Shown here: positions 20,621 through 31,599 of the stretch, piece by piece
Position numbering within the stretch: the first letter of the stretch is position 1
Layout of the letters: each line of letters starts with the position of its first letter
Source: Corylus avellana
Lineage: Eukaryota > Streptophyta > Magnoliopsida > Fagales > Betulaceae
Direction: 5' to 3'
Length of the DNA stretch: 64,000 nucleotides
NCBI RefSeq assembly: GCF_901000735.1
Contig: NC_081545.1
Location: 7,555,540 to 7,619,539 of the forward strand
Made by a program: the position numbers and the translations under genes
The notes under the pieces: model-generated
The model's input: the letters and a program-made list of their open reading frames with translations, nothing else
Told to the model about the DNA's origin: nothing
Databases searched by the model: none

Positions 20621-21258
20621 ATATGATTATATCACATGATGAATTGATCACTAAATTATATGATTATATAATAACAAATAATACATATTATCATATATAT
20701 CATATGTTTTATTTCAACTTCTTTTATATGTTGTATTGAACTTTTTTTATATTTTTTTTTATATGTTGTGACAGTTGTGTTGAACTTTTTTTATATGTTG
20801 TGTTGATTTTATTTTATTTTATTTATTTATAATTTTTTTTTATGTTGTGTGTGTGTTTTTTTTTTTTTTTTTTTTAAGTTATCCAGTTATGATTAAGTAC
20901 AAGTAAATGTAAATTTGGGGTCAAATATTTTTGATTTTTCAATATAGGCTCTTTTTATAGCAATTGGGCATAAGAAGACACTAAAATACAAAAAACAAAT
21001 GAGGGTAAAAAATGTTACAGTAATAAAAAAGCCCAAAAGACAAAAAAAAAAGCCCAAAAAGCCCAAAAAAAGCCCAATTTTGAAAAAGCTGTTAGCGGAC
21101 GTTACCTATTTCACTAACCGCTAACTGGCGGTTAGTAGCTAACTGCTAGGCGGTTAGCGGTTGTGGTTAGTGAAATCTACTAACCGCTAAGGCGGTTATG
21201 GTTAGCGGTTATTGCCAATAACCGCTAACCGTAACCGTATTGACCCCCTAATATTTCT

Positions 21259-23040
21259 CTCAACATTTAATGCAACCAAATAAATCCTGACATTTAGTTC
21301 AATGCATTTTTTGTACAACAATCAAATAAAATTTGGCTTTGTTTTACTTTTAAAAGCAGAAAAATTTCCTTAAAAAAAAAAAAAGCAGAAAAATTACTTC
21401 CAAAATATGTTTGGTAAACCATACAATCAAACAAACAAAAAAAAATCCCATAAAACATTCAAATGACAAACAACTCAACCAAAAATTTTCGCGAACCATA
21501 TAAATTAAAATATGTAAAAATCTTTGTTCTCATAGGAGTAGTTTAAAATTAAATAAGTATACTAACATAAAAAATAGCAAGAAAACCTAAATTTTGATTA
21601 TCAAAACATTAATAAAAAATTAGCATGAATCTCCGATATTGCTAGCGTGACACCTATTATATTTCGATAGAAATAAAATTTATATAATTATGAACATTCC
21701 AAAAAATATACCAAGCAAAGCGAGCGAAATCATTGTTCTAATAAATACAAAATAAAACAATTCATTGAACATTTAACGCAATGAAATAAATGGTGGCATA
21801 TATGGTTCAATACTTAATTATTATCTTTTTGGTATTTCAAAAGAGTTTATTTTTTTCTTTCTGCATAACAATGAAATTAATTTTGGCAATCTTTTGCTTA
21901 ATAGTAAAAAAGACACTTCCAAAAACTTCCTTAAAATTTGAGTAAATCACAAAAAAAAAAAACTCATAAAACATTCAAATGATGAACAATTCAACAAAAG
22001 ATTTTCACAAACAAAACATAAATATATTCAAATCTCCTTCCAAACGTAGATTGGAAACATGTTAAAATGAAAGAAGTTTTTTTAAAAAAATAGCAAGAAG
22101 AAAATCTTGATTTTGATTATCAACGCGTTAATAAAAAATTAGCATAAATCTCCGATATTATTATTGGTGTGATACCTATTATATTTCAATAGAAATAAAA
22201 TTCATATAAAACTGAACATTCTAAAAAATATAGAGATCAAAGGGAACAAAATATCTTTAGTAATCTCTTGAGTACTTCGAAAGAGTTATGTTCGATTGAA
22301 GAATAACTCAACCATAAAACATTCAAATGAAGAACTTAACCAATAATTTTCACAAACAAAGCATAAACATATTCAAATCTCCACACAAACATAAAGCAAA
22401 GTATGGCATAAATAAACTTTCTCAAAAAACAAACATAAAGATAATCAAATAAATTTATGCTTTCCTTTCACAAACAAAAGAGAAACAAATTTATATTTCT
22501 ACCAAAACATAGATTCAGATTGAGAAATAAACATAAAGATAATGAAATAAATTTATGTTTCTTTTGCTTTTAAAAGAAGAAAAAAGCACTTCCAAAACAT
22601 GTCTAAAAATCAGAGTAAATCAAACAAACAAAACAAAAAATCTCCATAAAACATTCAAATGAATTAAAACAAAAAAAACCATTTTTTCGATTAAATAGAA
22701 ACCCTAGATAAATCAACCTCAAATTCAAATACAACAAAACCACAAAAAAAGAAGAGAAAATCAAAGTGGTTAAAAAAAAAAAAAAAGTATTTACTTGAAT
22801 GTTGTTGCTAGCTAGCTAGTGACTATTAAAGGAGGAAGCACCATAAATTTTGCCCTATGTTTTGCCTTCAAGAGCAGACTCATGGACTTAAAAGGCTCTG
22901 GCATGCACCCTTTTTAAACTTAAAGAGAGAGAGAGAGAGGTAGAAATCAAAGAGAATTTAATGATAGATTTAATTTGATTTGATTTTTCTTTTTTCTTTC
23001 TATTCAACGTATTGGGCATATTAAACTCATTGTATTCCTA
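21259..23040. repeat. AT-rich continuation of the Helitron-like repeat, no genes
   Basis: This continues the DNA that the hAT element interrupted. Phrases seen at 11900-12500 recur here two or three times, including the ACCTATTATATTTC motif near 21652 and 22177. I found no coding region or RNA gene. Confidence 0.35.
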
Positions 23041-23780
23041 ACATGAATTAATTTAGTTAATTTAATGGCCTTAGAGGACCGGTTTTTAACTTGAAAGGAC
23101 CATTTCAATGTTTAAAAATTAAATAACCATAATTATCATACATTAAATATAGTCACTTAATAATGAAATTCATATAAGGAAACGTTTTAAAATAAACTCT
23201 TGGAATAATGAAACCGCCTAAACCTAAACGGTAAACTATTAAACCATATTAAAAAATAGGAGAAACACTAAACCGTTAACAGAGAGTTAAGAAGACACTT
23301 AAATTTTTTTTAAAAAAAATTAAAACCGGTTACTTTTAAAAAGTATGAGTTCGGGACACGTGTCACAATTCTAGGCTCTCTTTGAGCCAAAACTCGGCTT
23401 TTCTATATATATAAACATGAATTAATTTAGTTAATTTAATGGCCTTAGAGGACTGGTTTTTAACTTAAAAAGGACTGGTTCAATGTTTAAAAATCAAATA
23501 ACCATAATTATCTTACATTAAAATAGTCACTTAATAATGAAATTCATATAAGGAAACGTTTTAAAATAACTCTTGGAATAATGAAACCGCCTAAACCTAA
23601 ACAGTAAACTATTAAACCATATTAAAAAATAGGAGAAACACTAAACGGTTAATAGAGAGTTAAGAAGACACTTAAAAAATTAAAACCGGTTATGCTTTTA
23701 AAAAGTATGAGTTCAAGATACATGTCACAATTCTAGGCTCTCTCTGAGCCTAAACTCGACTTTTATATATATATGATTAT
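23041..23780. repeat. Tandem duplication of a 374-bp Helitron-like 3' segment
   Basis: ACATGAATTAATTTAG starts at 23041 and again at 23415, and the two copies match closely throughout. Each ends in a short hairpin (GGCTCTCTTTGAGCC in the first copy), then AAACTCG, CTTTT and a TA-run. This ending resembles a Helitron 3' terminus, but a clean CTRR end was not found. The first unit ending at about 13800 finishes in a similar way. Confidence 0.6.
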
Positions 23781-24145
23781 GCATTCATGAAGAGGCAAAT
23801 TGGTAGAAGTTAAGTTGCAATGTAATGTTAGTGGGGTATTAGAGTTTGTAAACTCCTTTGGTATGGTTCTACAAATGGTTGTGGTAGCGGTTATTCCCTT
23901 TTCACCGCAACCACTTTTAGTGATTATTATGTTTAAGTAACCATAGCGCTAACCGCTGGACAGGGATCCTCTCCAGTCCAAAATGAACTGGAGAGGATCC
24001 AGTTCATGGCTAGAATCTATAAGAAGAGATCCTAAGGTCATCAACCCGCCATGTGGCACATTAAAAAAATAATATTATTTTATTATTTTACCTTTAAAAA
24101 TAAATAAATAATAAAATAATAAAAAATTAAAAACAAATATTAAAA

Positions 24146-24698
24146 NNNNNNNNNNNNNNNNNNNNNNNNNNNNNNNNNNNNNNNNNNNNNNNNNNNNNNN
24201 NNNNNNNNNNNNNNNNNNNNNNNNNNNNNNNNNNNNNNNNNNNNNNNNNNNNNNNNNNNNNNNNNNNNNNNNNNNNNNNNNNNNNNNNNNNNNNNNNNNN
24301 NNNNNNNNNNNNNNNNNNNNNNNNNNNNNNNNNNNNNNNNNNNNNNNNNNNNNNNNNNNNNNNNNNNNNNNNNNNNNNNNNNNNNNNNNNNNNNNNNNNN
24401 NNNNNNNNNNNNNNNNNNNNNNNNNNNNNNNNNNNNNNNNNNNNNNNNNNNNNNNNNNNNNNNNNNNNNNNNNNNNNNNNNNNNNNNNNNNNNNNNNNNN
24501 NNNNNNNNNNNNNNNNNNNNNNNNNNNNNNNNNNNNNNNNNNNNNNNNNNNNNNNNNNNNNNNNNNNNNNNNNNNNNNNNNNNNNNNNNNNNNNNNNNNN
24601 NNNNNNNNNNNNNNNNNNNNNNNNNNNNNNNNNNNNNNNNNNNNNNNNNNNNNNNNNNNNNNNNNNNNNNNNNNNNNNNNNNNNNNNNNNNNNNNNNN
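24146..24698. other. Assembly gap, 553 N
   Basis: This run of N lies just inside the left inverted repeat of the MULE. Its length differs from the 100-N placeholder used elsewhere, so it may be a sized gap. Translations across it are meaningless. Confidence 1.
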
Positions 24699-27662
24699 CA
24701 TTCACGCACACACACAGCAGCCCCCATTTTTCCCATTTTCCCTCACTCTTTCTCCTTCCACAAACCCACACACACGGCCTAGATTGGGAGAGAAAAAGCT
24801 GCAGATTGAGAGAGAGAGAGAGAGGGGTACTGCTGGCTGGGAGAAAGAAAGAGAAAGAAGAAGGAGAAGAAGAAAGAAGAAAAAGAAAAGAAAAGGAAAG
24901 TGACGAATTTGAAGGGGGTTTCGGCCATGGGTGCTTGAGAGGTAAAAGCTTTAGTCTTTCCTTGTAATTTTCGTGTTACCCATGAGATTAGAAGCTAGAA
25001 ATTGTGTGGATTTGTGGGGCTTTTATTTGGGTCCGAAAATTAGGGTTCTTGAAAGGGATTTTGGGGATTTTGTTATATGGTTGAATCTTTAGTTTATCTT
25101 TAAGGTTTTATTCTACCCATTAAATACCAAGCTTGAAAGCATGTTTATTTGGGGAATTTCTAATTAGGTCCAAAAATTGGGAAATTTTATTTAGAAGCCT
25201 AATTCCTTAAATTAATGTGGGGCTTTTATGTGTAGTAGATTGCTATGCATGATTCAAGTTCCGGGTTGTTAAATTAATGGGTTGAAACTCCAATTTTACT
25301 TATTGGTAAAATATGGACATAAACCCTAATTTTATATAGTATGAATTAATTTGGGGCTTTAGGTATATGAACAATAGCAATGTTGTTTGAATGGGTTAAT
25401 TACATTTCAAGTGTTAATTAATCCTAGGTTTTCATGGGATTTCATGGAAATTGATGAATATGGGTTTAGGTTCTAATGTCATATTAGAATCATGATTATA
25501 GTAAGTGTTATAAGAATTATAAAATTGGGGGTAAATTGCTAGATTAAATGGCTTAGAAGAGAATAACAATTATGGGGTTAAGTGTGATGCTTAACCTAGA
25601 GTCTGTATATGCCTCAAGATTTAGTGATTTAATATATTATGATGTAGAATCATAGTTCAATGTTACTAAGTTATTAGATAATTAATGTATTAGCCAATGG
25701 AGCGTGATACTTGTAGTTGTCAAGTATCTTTATAGAGTATGAGTTGTTAAGCTAAGCATAGAGCTTAATTATGTGTTTATTATATAAATGCTTAGGTGCA
25801 TTGCGGTTGAGTCAAGAATCCACCGAAGGGTACTCAAGCGAACAAGGTAAGTATTTTACTTACTGGGCAAAAAGGGTTCTATTTTTAAAGTATAAAAGAT
25901 GTTTTAGTTGAACGATTGATGTATGATGTTTGAGATACTATGATTATTGGTGATGTTCTATGAGATGTATTGGATGAATGTTTGATGCAATGTGTCTATG
26001 AGCTTTTATGGATTTGTAAGATAATGTGATGATTATGTTGTCATGAGTATTTCGATGATTCGTATGGTTTACGACATGATTCTATGATTTTATGATATGA
26101 GTTATGATAGTATATGAGTTCAAGGATTTATTGACATAAGCATGCATAGCATATGATTGCATGAAAATGATGTTAAAAGAAAGGTAACTAGCCGTACTTT
26201 GTAGATGGCCCAAGTAGCGGCAAGCAAAGTAAGGCTAGGGACAAATGATGTTAAAGAAAAGGTAACCGGCCTTACTTTGTAGATGGCCCAAGTAGCAGCA
26301 AGCAAAGTAAGGCTAGCGACAAATGATGTTAAAGAAAAGGGAACTGGCCTTACTTTGTAGATGGCCCAAGTAGCGGCAAGCAAAGTAAGGTTAGGGACAA
26401 ACGATGTTAAAGGAAGGGTAACTGGTCTTACTTTGTAGATGGCCCAAGTAGCGGCAAGCAAAGTAAGAACGGTCCTTGTTTTATAGATGGCACAAGTAGG
26501 GGCAAGCAAAACAAGGATTGGTCTTACTCTGTAGATGGCACAAGTAGGGGCAATCAGAGTAAGGATAGAGACAAATGATGTTAAAGGAAAAGTAACTGGT
26601 CTTACTTTGTAGATGGCACAAGTAGCGGCAAGCAAAGTAAGAACGGTCTTTGTTTTGTAGATGGCACAAGTAGGGGCAAGCAAAACAAGGATTGGCCTTA
26701 CTCTGTAGATGGCACAAGTAGAGGCAAACAGAGTAAGGACAGAGACTAATGGTACACAGTGAAACAAGAAACAAGAAACAAGAATGACAATGATGAGCAT
26801 GAGTTTGCATGGCATATGAATGTTATGATGATGATGATGATATATGATGCTTGCGTTGTTGCATATGATGATGTTTATGCTAGACGTATTGGTATGCATA
26901 CGAGACGGGAGATGGAACCGTGCGTATGTATATCGTTATGGATAGACGATGCATGGTGACTTTCCATATGTTTTATTGTTAAGCTATAAAATATGTAAGT
27001 ATGTATAAAGTTAGATGGGTTAGTATGCGCATGTGCCGAGAGCGAAAGATCGGGCTTACGTATACTTTCACAACTGATCTAGTATGTTTTCAAACGATGA
27101 CTCTTTTTGAAAGGCTAGTGAGTTCTATACTGCTGAGCGTCTCTATTTTATGGAGACAGCGGGCTCATGAAATCCGCCTGCATCATGGGTGGTGGTGATT
27201 CCCATGGTGCAGACGATGTTGTTGATGCAGGTACAGGGACCCTAGATAATGATCCAGTGGCTATGTATCTGGGTTACCACGGTGTCTGAGGCTTGGATAC
27301 ATTGGATGTTTATTTTGTAGGACTAGTTGATAGCCCTCTTTTGTAGAGTATTCATGTATATGCTTAGGCATTGTTATTTTGTATATGGCTCGTGTCGTAT
27401 GTGACACTTCTGTAAAGCCATTCTTTTGGTATGTAAGCTTTAATCACTTAGATGTATTAATCAGCTCTGATATGATACATATGTCTAACGCTAATTATTT
27501 TCCGCTGCGAAGATATGAACTCTGATGAATCATTGATGGTGCATGTAGCTCTGTGAGACTTATGATATTGTTAATCAGGTTAATGCATGGGTTCGTGGCA
27601 TACTGCGGTATCGCCATGCCACTGTGACAATCCGCTTTGTTGTGGGTGATTAGTTTTTAAAA
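24699..27662 (+). other. Non-coding cargo of the MULE, possibly gypsy LTR-derived
   Basis: No credible protein is encoded. The start has CA-rich, GA-rich leader-like sequence with (GA)n near 24810, followed by AT-rich text and a donor-like AAGGTAAGTA near 25845. The end (27330-27660) reads like the 3' part of a long plant gypsy LTR, with phrases such as GCGGTATCGCCATGCC and TGTGACAATCCGC. Both borders are hidden by gaps, so I cannot show LTR ends. It might be a captured transcript, a solo LTR or part of a larger element. Confidence 0.35.
26188..26738. repeat. Array of nine related hairpins with covarying stems
   Basis: Nine units each carry a loop like TAGATGGCACAAGTAG flanked by inverted arms of 8-14 bp (units near 26188, 26268, 26346, 26424, 26473, 26521, 26599, 26647, 26696). 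Three stem versions occur: CTTACTTTG with CAAAGTAAG, CTTGTTTT with AAAACAAG, and CTTACTCTG with CAGAGTAAG. Each arm change is matched in the opposite arm. Spacing between many units is about 78 bp. The minus strand stays open through the array, which follows from the repeat length. Confidence 0.85.
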
Positions 27663-27762
27663 NNNNNNNNNNNNNNNNNNNNNNNNNNNNNNNNNNNNNN
27701 NNNNNNNNNNNNNNNNNNNNNNNNNNNNNNNNNNNNNNNNNNNNNNNNNNNNNNNNNNNNNN
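27663..27762. other. Assembly gap, 100 N
   Basis: This placeholder gap lies inside the MULE, just before a GGGGTGGCCGGCCACCC palindrome and the right inverted repeat. Confidence 1.
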
Positions 27763-28662
27763 GCAACATGGGGTGGCCGGCCACCCTTTTATTTTTTTAT
27801 TTGTTTTTAATTTTTTATTATTTTGTTTTTTTCTTTATTTTTAAAAGTAAAATAATAATATTTTTTTAATGTGTCACGTGGCAGGTCGATGGCCTTAAGA
27901 TCTCTAAGGAGAGATCCTAGCCATGAACTGGATCCTCTGCAATTCATTATGGACTGTAGAGGATCCTTGTCCCTAACCGCTAGGCTGGTTTGCATTTAAT
28001 CGCAACAGACAGTTTAACTATTAATTGCTTTTCAAATAATGGGTCTTTTGAGCCACTTTTAGTGTTTTAAACTTCTTTTTAAGGCCTATTTTAAACTTAT
28101 GTAGGCCATATAATAAAATGAGTAATAGCTATTTCCAAGGCAAACAAAATGGGCTTGTAATGTCAGCCTCGTTAGTAACTCTCTACTGATTATCATTTCA
28201 GCCATACAGAATGGATTCATATATATTAGTAGAATGGGGAAACAAACATTACAAATTAAAACAACCAAACACTTAGAAACGACTAATACTGTTTGGGCAG
28301 TCTTAGCAATCAAACAAACATCGTACCTTCGAAGCTGAAGAGAGAGCTGTCGAGAGTGGACATAGGAGTCTTGGGAGAGCCTGAGTGCTGAGTGACTAAG
28401 AGAGTGTGAGCTTTGAGAGTCTGGATGTAGAGTGTGAAATGTGAATGAGAAAATTGAGAAAGGAAAAGTAGTAAGAAGAGCTTCAAACCCTATACCAAAA
28501 CCACGTTATTATTAATTATATAATATATATTACAAACCGGTTACCGGTTATTACTTATTAATCGTTTTTTTCTAACCCTAAGCCAGCTGCAACTGGTCTA
28601 GTCAATTATGCAATTATTAGCAATTAGCGGTTAATAACCGTCCTGCTTGTACACTCTTACGT

Positions 28663-29793
28663 TTTGAGAGTAGGCCTTCCTTGGATATTAAACCAGCCCA
28701 CCTTAAATACACTTTACACTTTAAGCCAGGCCCGCTAGCAAAGGAGCCTACAAGCTGGTTGTACGTCATCTATGTTGGGCCGACCTGACCTAACTCGATT
28801 AGTTTAGTTGGACCAAATTTATCATGACTGATCAGATATAGGGGGCACAAAAAGAAGCAACATCAATAGTATCCTAGTTCTTGCCACCTGAATTACTAGC
28901 ATTCTAATAGAACTAGAAAATGACGGAAAGGTGAGCTAAGAGAGTGGGTGCCACATAATTAAATTCGGTGAGCCTCGAATCTCTTCCCTCAATTGACTGG
29001 GCATGGGAAATTCTAAAAATAGGAAAGGGGTTGGATTATTCAGAGGGACACCCATTCTCCCTACCAAGCACACTTATTCTCTCTGTTTAATTTACTTCTC
29101 AAAGTCATTCACTGATATAAGCATTAGAGTGATCCGCGCTGGATGACCAGCAGGTCACTCTCACATTTCTTTTTTCCCTACCTTCCAGACGTTGTTGATA
29201 TAGGGCTATGTGTGCGACCAATTGACCTCTTCAATTAGGATCACCGCATTGTTGCTTCAAGGCTCCGTGTCTAACTCACTGACCTCTTCAGTTAGGACTA
29301 CCGGTGGGTCACTTTGATCATTTTTCTATTTCTTACCTTCAATGCATTGTTGATCCAGGTTTTCGTGTGCGACCAACTAACCTCTTCATGATGTACATTT
29401 TTAAAAACGCATATAAAATTAGTAGATATTTGTAAAAACATATTGTTTTAATAGAATAAATTGAATGAATTTCTTTCCCTCCACTGTGAAGTAAAACTTC
29501 GTTCGGTGAAAATTATATCACCTACTTTCAACCCTTAACACCTTACCGTACTCAAAATGAAAAAAACCAAACAAACAAACATCACACCGTGATTTGGGGT
29601 TCCTCGGAAAAGTCGTTGAGGAGAAAAGAATTTTCAGCACAAGCTCATTAATTGATATTTTGAAGGGCGTATTAGTTGGTTAATTGACTATATCAACTTC
29701 CCCTGTTTCAACACACGCCACAAGGAAATGATACAAGTATTCTCCAGGATTCTCTCTCTAGCTATTAAGCCTACTATGCAAAAATTCCTTGCA
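28663..29793 (+). other. Upstream region of RLK copy 3
   Basis: This has no coding region. From about 28800 to 29780 it matches 43330-44060 plus 45249-45384 upstream of copy 4, so copies 3 and 4 arose as a duplicated pair with their 5' flanks. It contains the short tandem repeat at 29143-29395. No TATA box could be assigned confidently. Confidence 0.5.
29143..29395. repeat. Three-unit tandem repeat of about 95 bp upstream of copy 3
   Basis: Units share GGTCACT, a CTTTTTTCCCTACCTTC-like stretch, GTTGTTGAT and GACCTCTTCAATTAGGA-like text. A matching three-unit array lies at about 43673-43960 upstream of copy 4. It predates the copy 3/4 duplication and has no apparent coding role. Confidence 0.6.
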
Positions 29794-30933
29794 ACCATGG
29801 ATACCAAGAAGAATCCATGGCTCATGCTTTCTCTTCTCTTCCTTGGCTTATCTGCCAACAACCATCTTTCCCTTGGAGCTGACACCATCTCCGCCAACCA
29901 ATCTCTCTTTGGTGACCAAACCATCGTCTCTGCAGGTGGGAGCTTTGTACTGGGTTTCTTCAAACCAGGTAACTCTTCTAAATACTACATAGGCATGTGG
30001 TACAGTACAAGTAAAGTCTCAACCCAAACCATTGTTTGGGTGGCAAACAGAGATAAACCAGTCTCTGATATAAGTTCTTCTGTATTAAGAATCTCGGATG
30101 GTAAGTTGGTTCTCTACAATGAGTTCCAAATTCCAGTTTGGTCCACAAATTTGAACTCCAACACTTCAAGTCCAGTAGAAGCCGTTCTTCTAGACGAAGG
30201 AAATCTTGTTGTGAGAGATGGGTCTAATTCATCACAATATTTATGGCAAAGTTTTGATCACCCAGCTCATACATGGATTCCTGGTAGTAAGCTTGCATTC
30301 AACAAAATTACCAATGAAAACCAACGCCTCATTTCATGGAAGAATGAGGAGGATCCTACACCAGGATTCTTCTCGCTTGAGCAACAGCCAAATACCAGTT
30401 CGTATATTATTCTGTGGAATAGGTCCATTCAGTATTGGACTAGTGGAGCTTGGGATGGGAAGAGTTTTAGCTTAGTTCCTGAAATGAGGTCCAATTATCT
30501 CAACGAATCCAATTATCTCTACAACTTCAGTTTTGTTGACAACAAAAATGAGAGTTATTTCACCTATTCTCTTTACGATCCTTCCATGTTTTCTCAATTA
30601 GTGTTGGATGTTTCTGGGCAGATTAAACAACTAACATGGTTACCGACTACCAATCAGTGGAATTTGTTTTGGGTTCAACCGAAAACACAATGCGAGGTTT
30701 ATCCTTTTTGCGGGGCATTTGGTAGCTGCAACGGAAAATCCTTGCCTTTTTGTAGCTGTTTGAAAGGTTTTGTTCAGAAGTCGTAGAGCGACTGGAATTT
30801 GTCAGATTTTTCTGGTGGATGCATAAGGAGAACTGCTTTACAGTGTGAGAATACCAGTCTTACTAATAGGCAGGCGGACAGGTTCTTTCCAATGCCCAGC
30901 ATGGCATTGCCTGTACAACCACAATCTGTTGGG

Positions 30934-30938
30934 GTTGG
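30934..30938. repeat. Target-site duplication of the copia array, left
   Basis: GTTGG here and at 40291-40295 flank the outermost LTRs. Removing the array and one copy restores the alignment with copies 1 and 2 in the PAN-coding region. Confidence 0.95.
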
Positions 30939-31583
30939 TGTTAGGGGTGAACACCAATTTCAGATGCTCAGCGGAATTAATCTACCCCTCTTTGTGCAAA
31001 TTAAATAGTAACACAATAGCAAAATAATAATCAAGCAAACCCACAAGCAAGACACCAAGATTTTTACGTGGAAAACCCTCCAATGCGAAGGTAAAAACCA
31101 CGGGACCTAGTCCAGTTAAATCTTCCACTATCAACAATAATAAGTTTACAATTTGTCTTCCCTAGAGAAATATCTAGAGGTTATCACCACATCAAGAATA
31201 CATGCATTCTTGGATTAAACATAAATTCATCACCCTAAAGTGGATTCCAACAAGAATAAAGAAAGATCTCACCAAGTAGGTATTAACAACCAAACGATTG
31301 GAGAGGAATTCCAACGATCGACACCAGTCAATACGTAGCACTCGTCGTCAGGAGCAACACTCTAAAATTGCATCAAGATCGAACCACAAACGACCTTCCA
31401 ATCTCTGACGGATGTGAAAAAAAAGGAATAACCTTTTTCTTTTTCTTTTTCTTTCTCCCCTGCGCCGCACTCTCCCTGCGCCGCACTCACTCTTCTTTCT
31501 TTTCTTCTTTTTGTCTCTTTATATATATATAGCTGTTTCCTGCCTCGTGGGCTGGTCCCCACATAAAGAGGGACCACCCAACA
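30939..31583 (-). repeat. Copia LTR a (645 bp), 3' LTR of unit a
   Basis: It begins TGTTAGGGGTGAACACC and ends GGGACCACCCAACA. On the minus strand it is followed upstream by a purine-rich tract (complement of AATCTCCCCCTCCC at 31584). It differs from LTR c by about ten substitutions and lacks a 25-bp palindrome present there. Confidence 0.95.
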
Positions 31584-31599
31584 AATCTCCCCCTCCCGA

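Larger units (their letters stand above)
16577..21250. mobile_element. Non-autonomous hAT element hosting a nested MULE
   Basis: The ends are TAGGGTTGTCAA and TTGACCCCCTA, near-inverted repeats flanked by an exact 8-bp duplication ATATTTCT (16569-16576 and 21251-21258), the hAT signature. Many copies of CGGTTA/TAACCG sit just inside both ends (16590-16715 and 21090-21235) in both orientations, as expected for subterminal transposase-binding repeats. Without the nested MULE about 1.7 kb remains. It is AT-rich, has no transposase, and contains a tandem duplication with a period near 365 bp. Confidence 0.85.
23958..27972. mobile_element. 4.0-kb MULE with 9-bp target duplication and non-coding cargo
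   Basis: It begins GGACAGGGATCCTCTCCAGTCC and ends GGACTGTAGAGGATCCTTGTCC, near-perfect inverted ends. The arms extend inward about 180 bp, including AGAGATCC and TGGCA motifs. CTAACCGCT flanks both sides (23949-23957 and 27973-27981), and the empty site is recognisable in the related repeat near 42305. Both gaps (553 N and 100 N) lie inside, so the true length is uncertain. No transposase is visible. The interior has only leader-like and LTR-like non-coding DNA plus a hairpin array. Confidence 0.8.
23853..28662. mobile_element. hAT-like dispersed repeat, interrupted by a MULE
   Basis: The left part (23853-23948) and right part (27982-28662) form one repeat when the MULE between them is removed. 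It matches 42205-43325 and 52735-53090. It has GGTTGTGG and GCGGTTA motifs near the left end, and GCGGTTAATAACCG then TTGTACACTCTTACG at the right end. These recall hAT termini, but no 8-bp target duplication was identified. There is no transposase. Confidence 0.45.

Noticed and set aside
24075..24771. Minus-strand open frames across the 553-N gap
   Set aside because: They are open only because N has no stop codons.
26120..26899. Minus-strand 259-codon open frame
   Set aside because: It is a by-product of the hairpin array: repeated peptides follow the repeat units, and no known family or sensible composition supports it.
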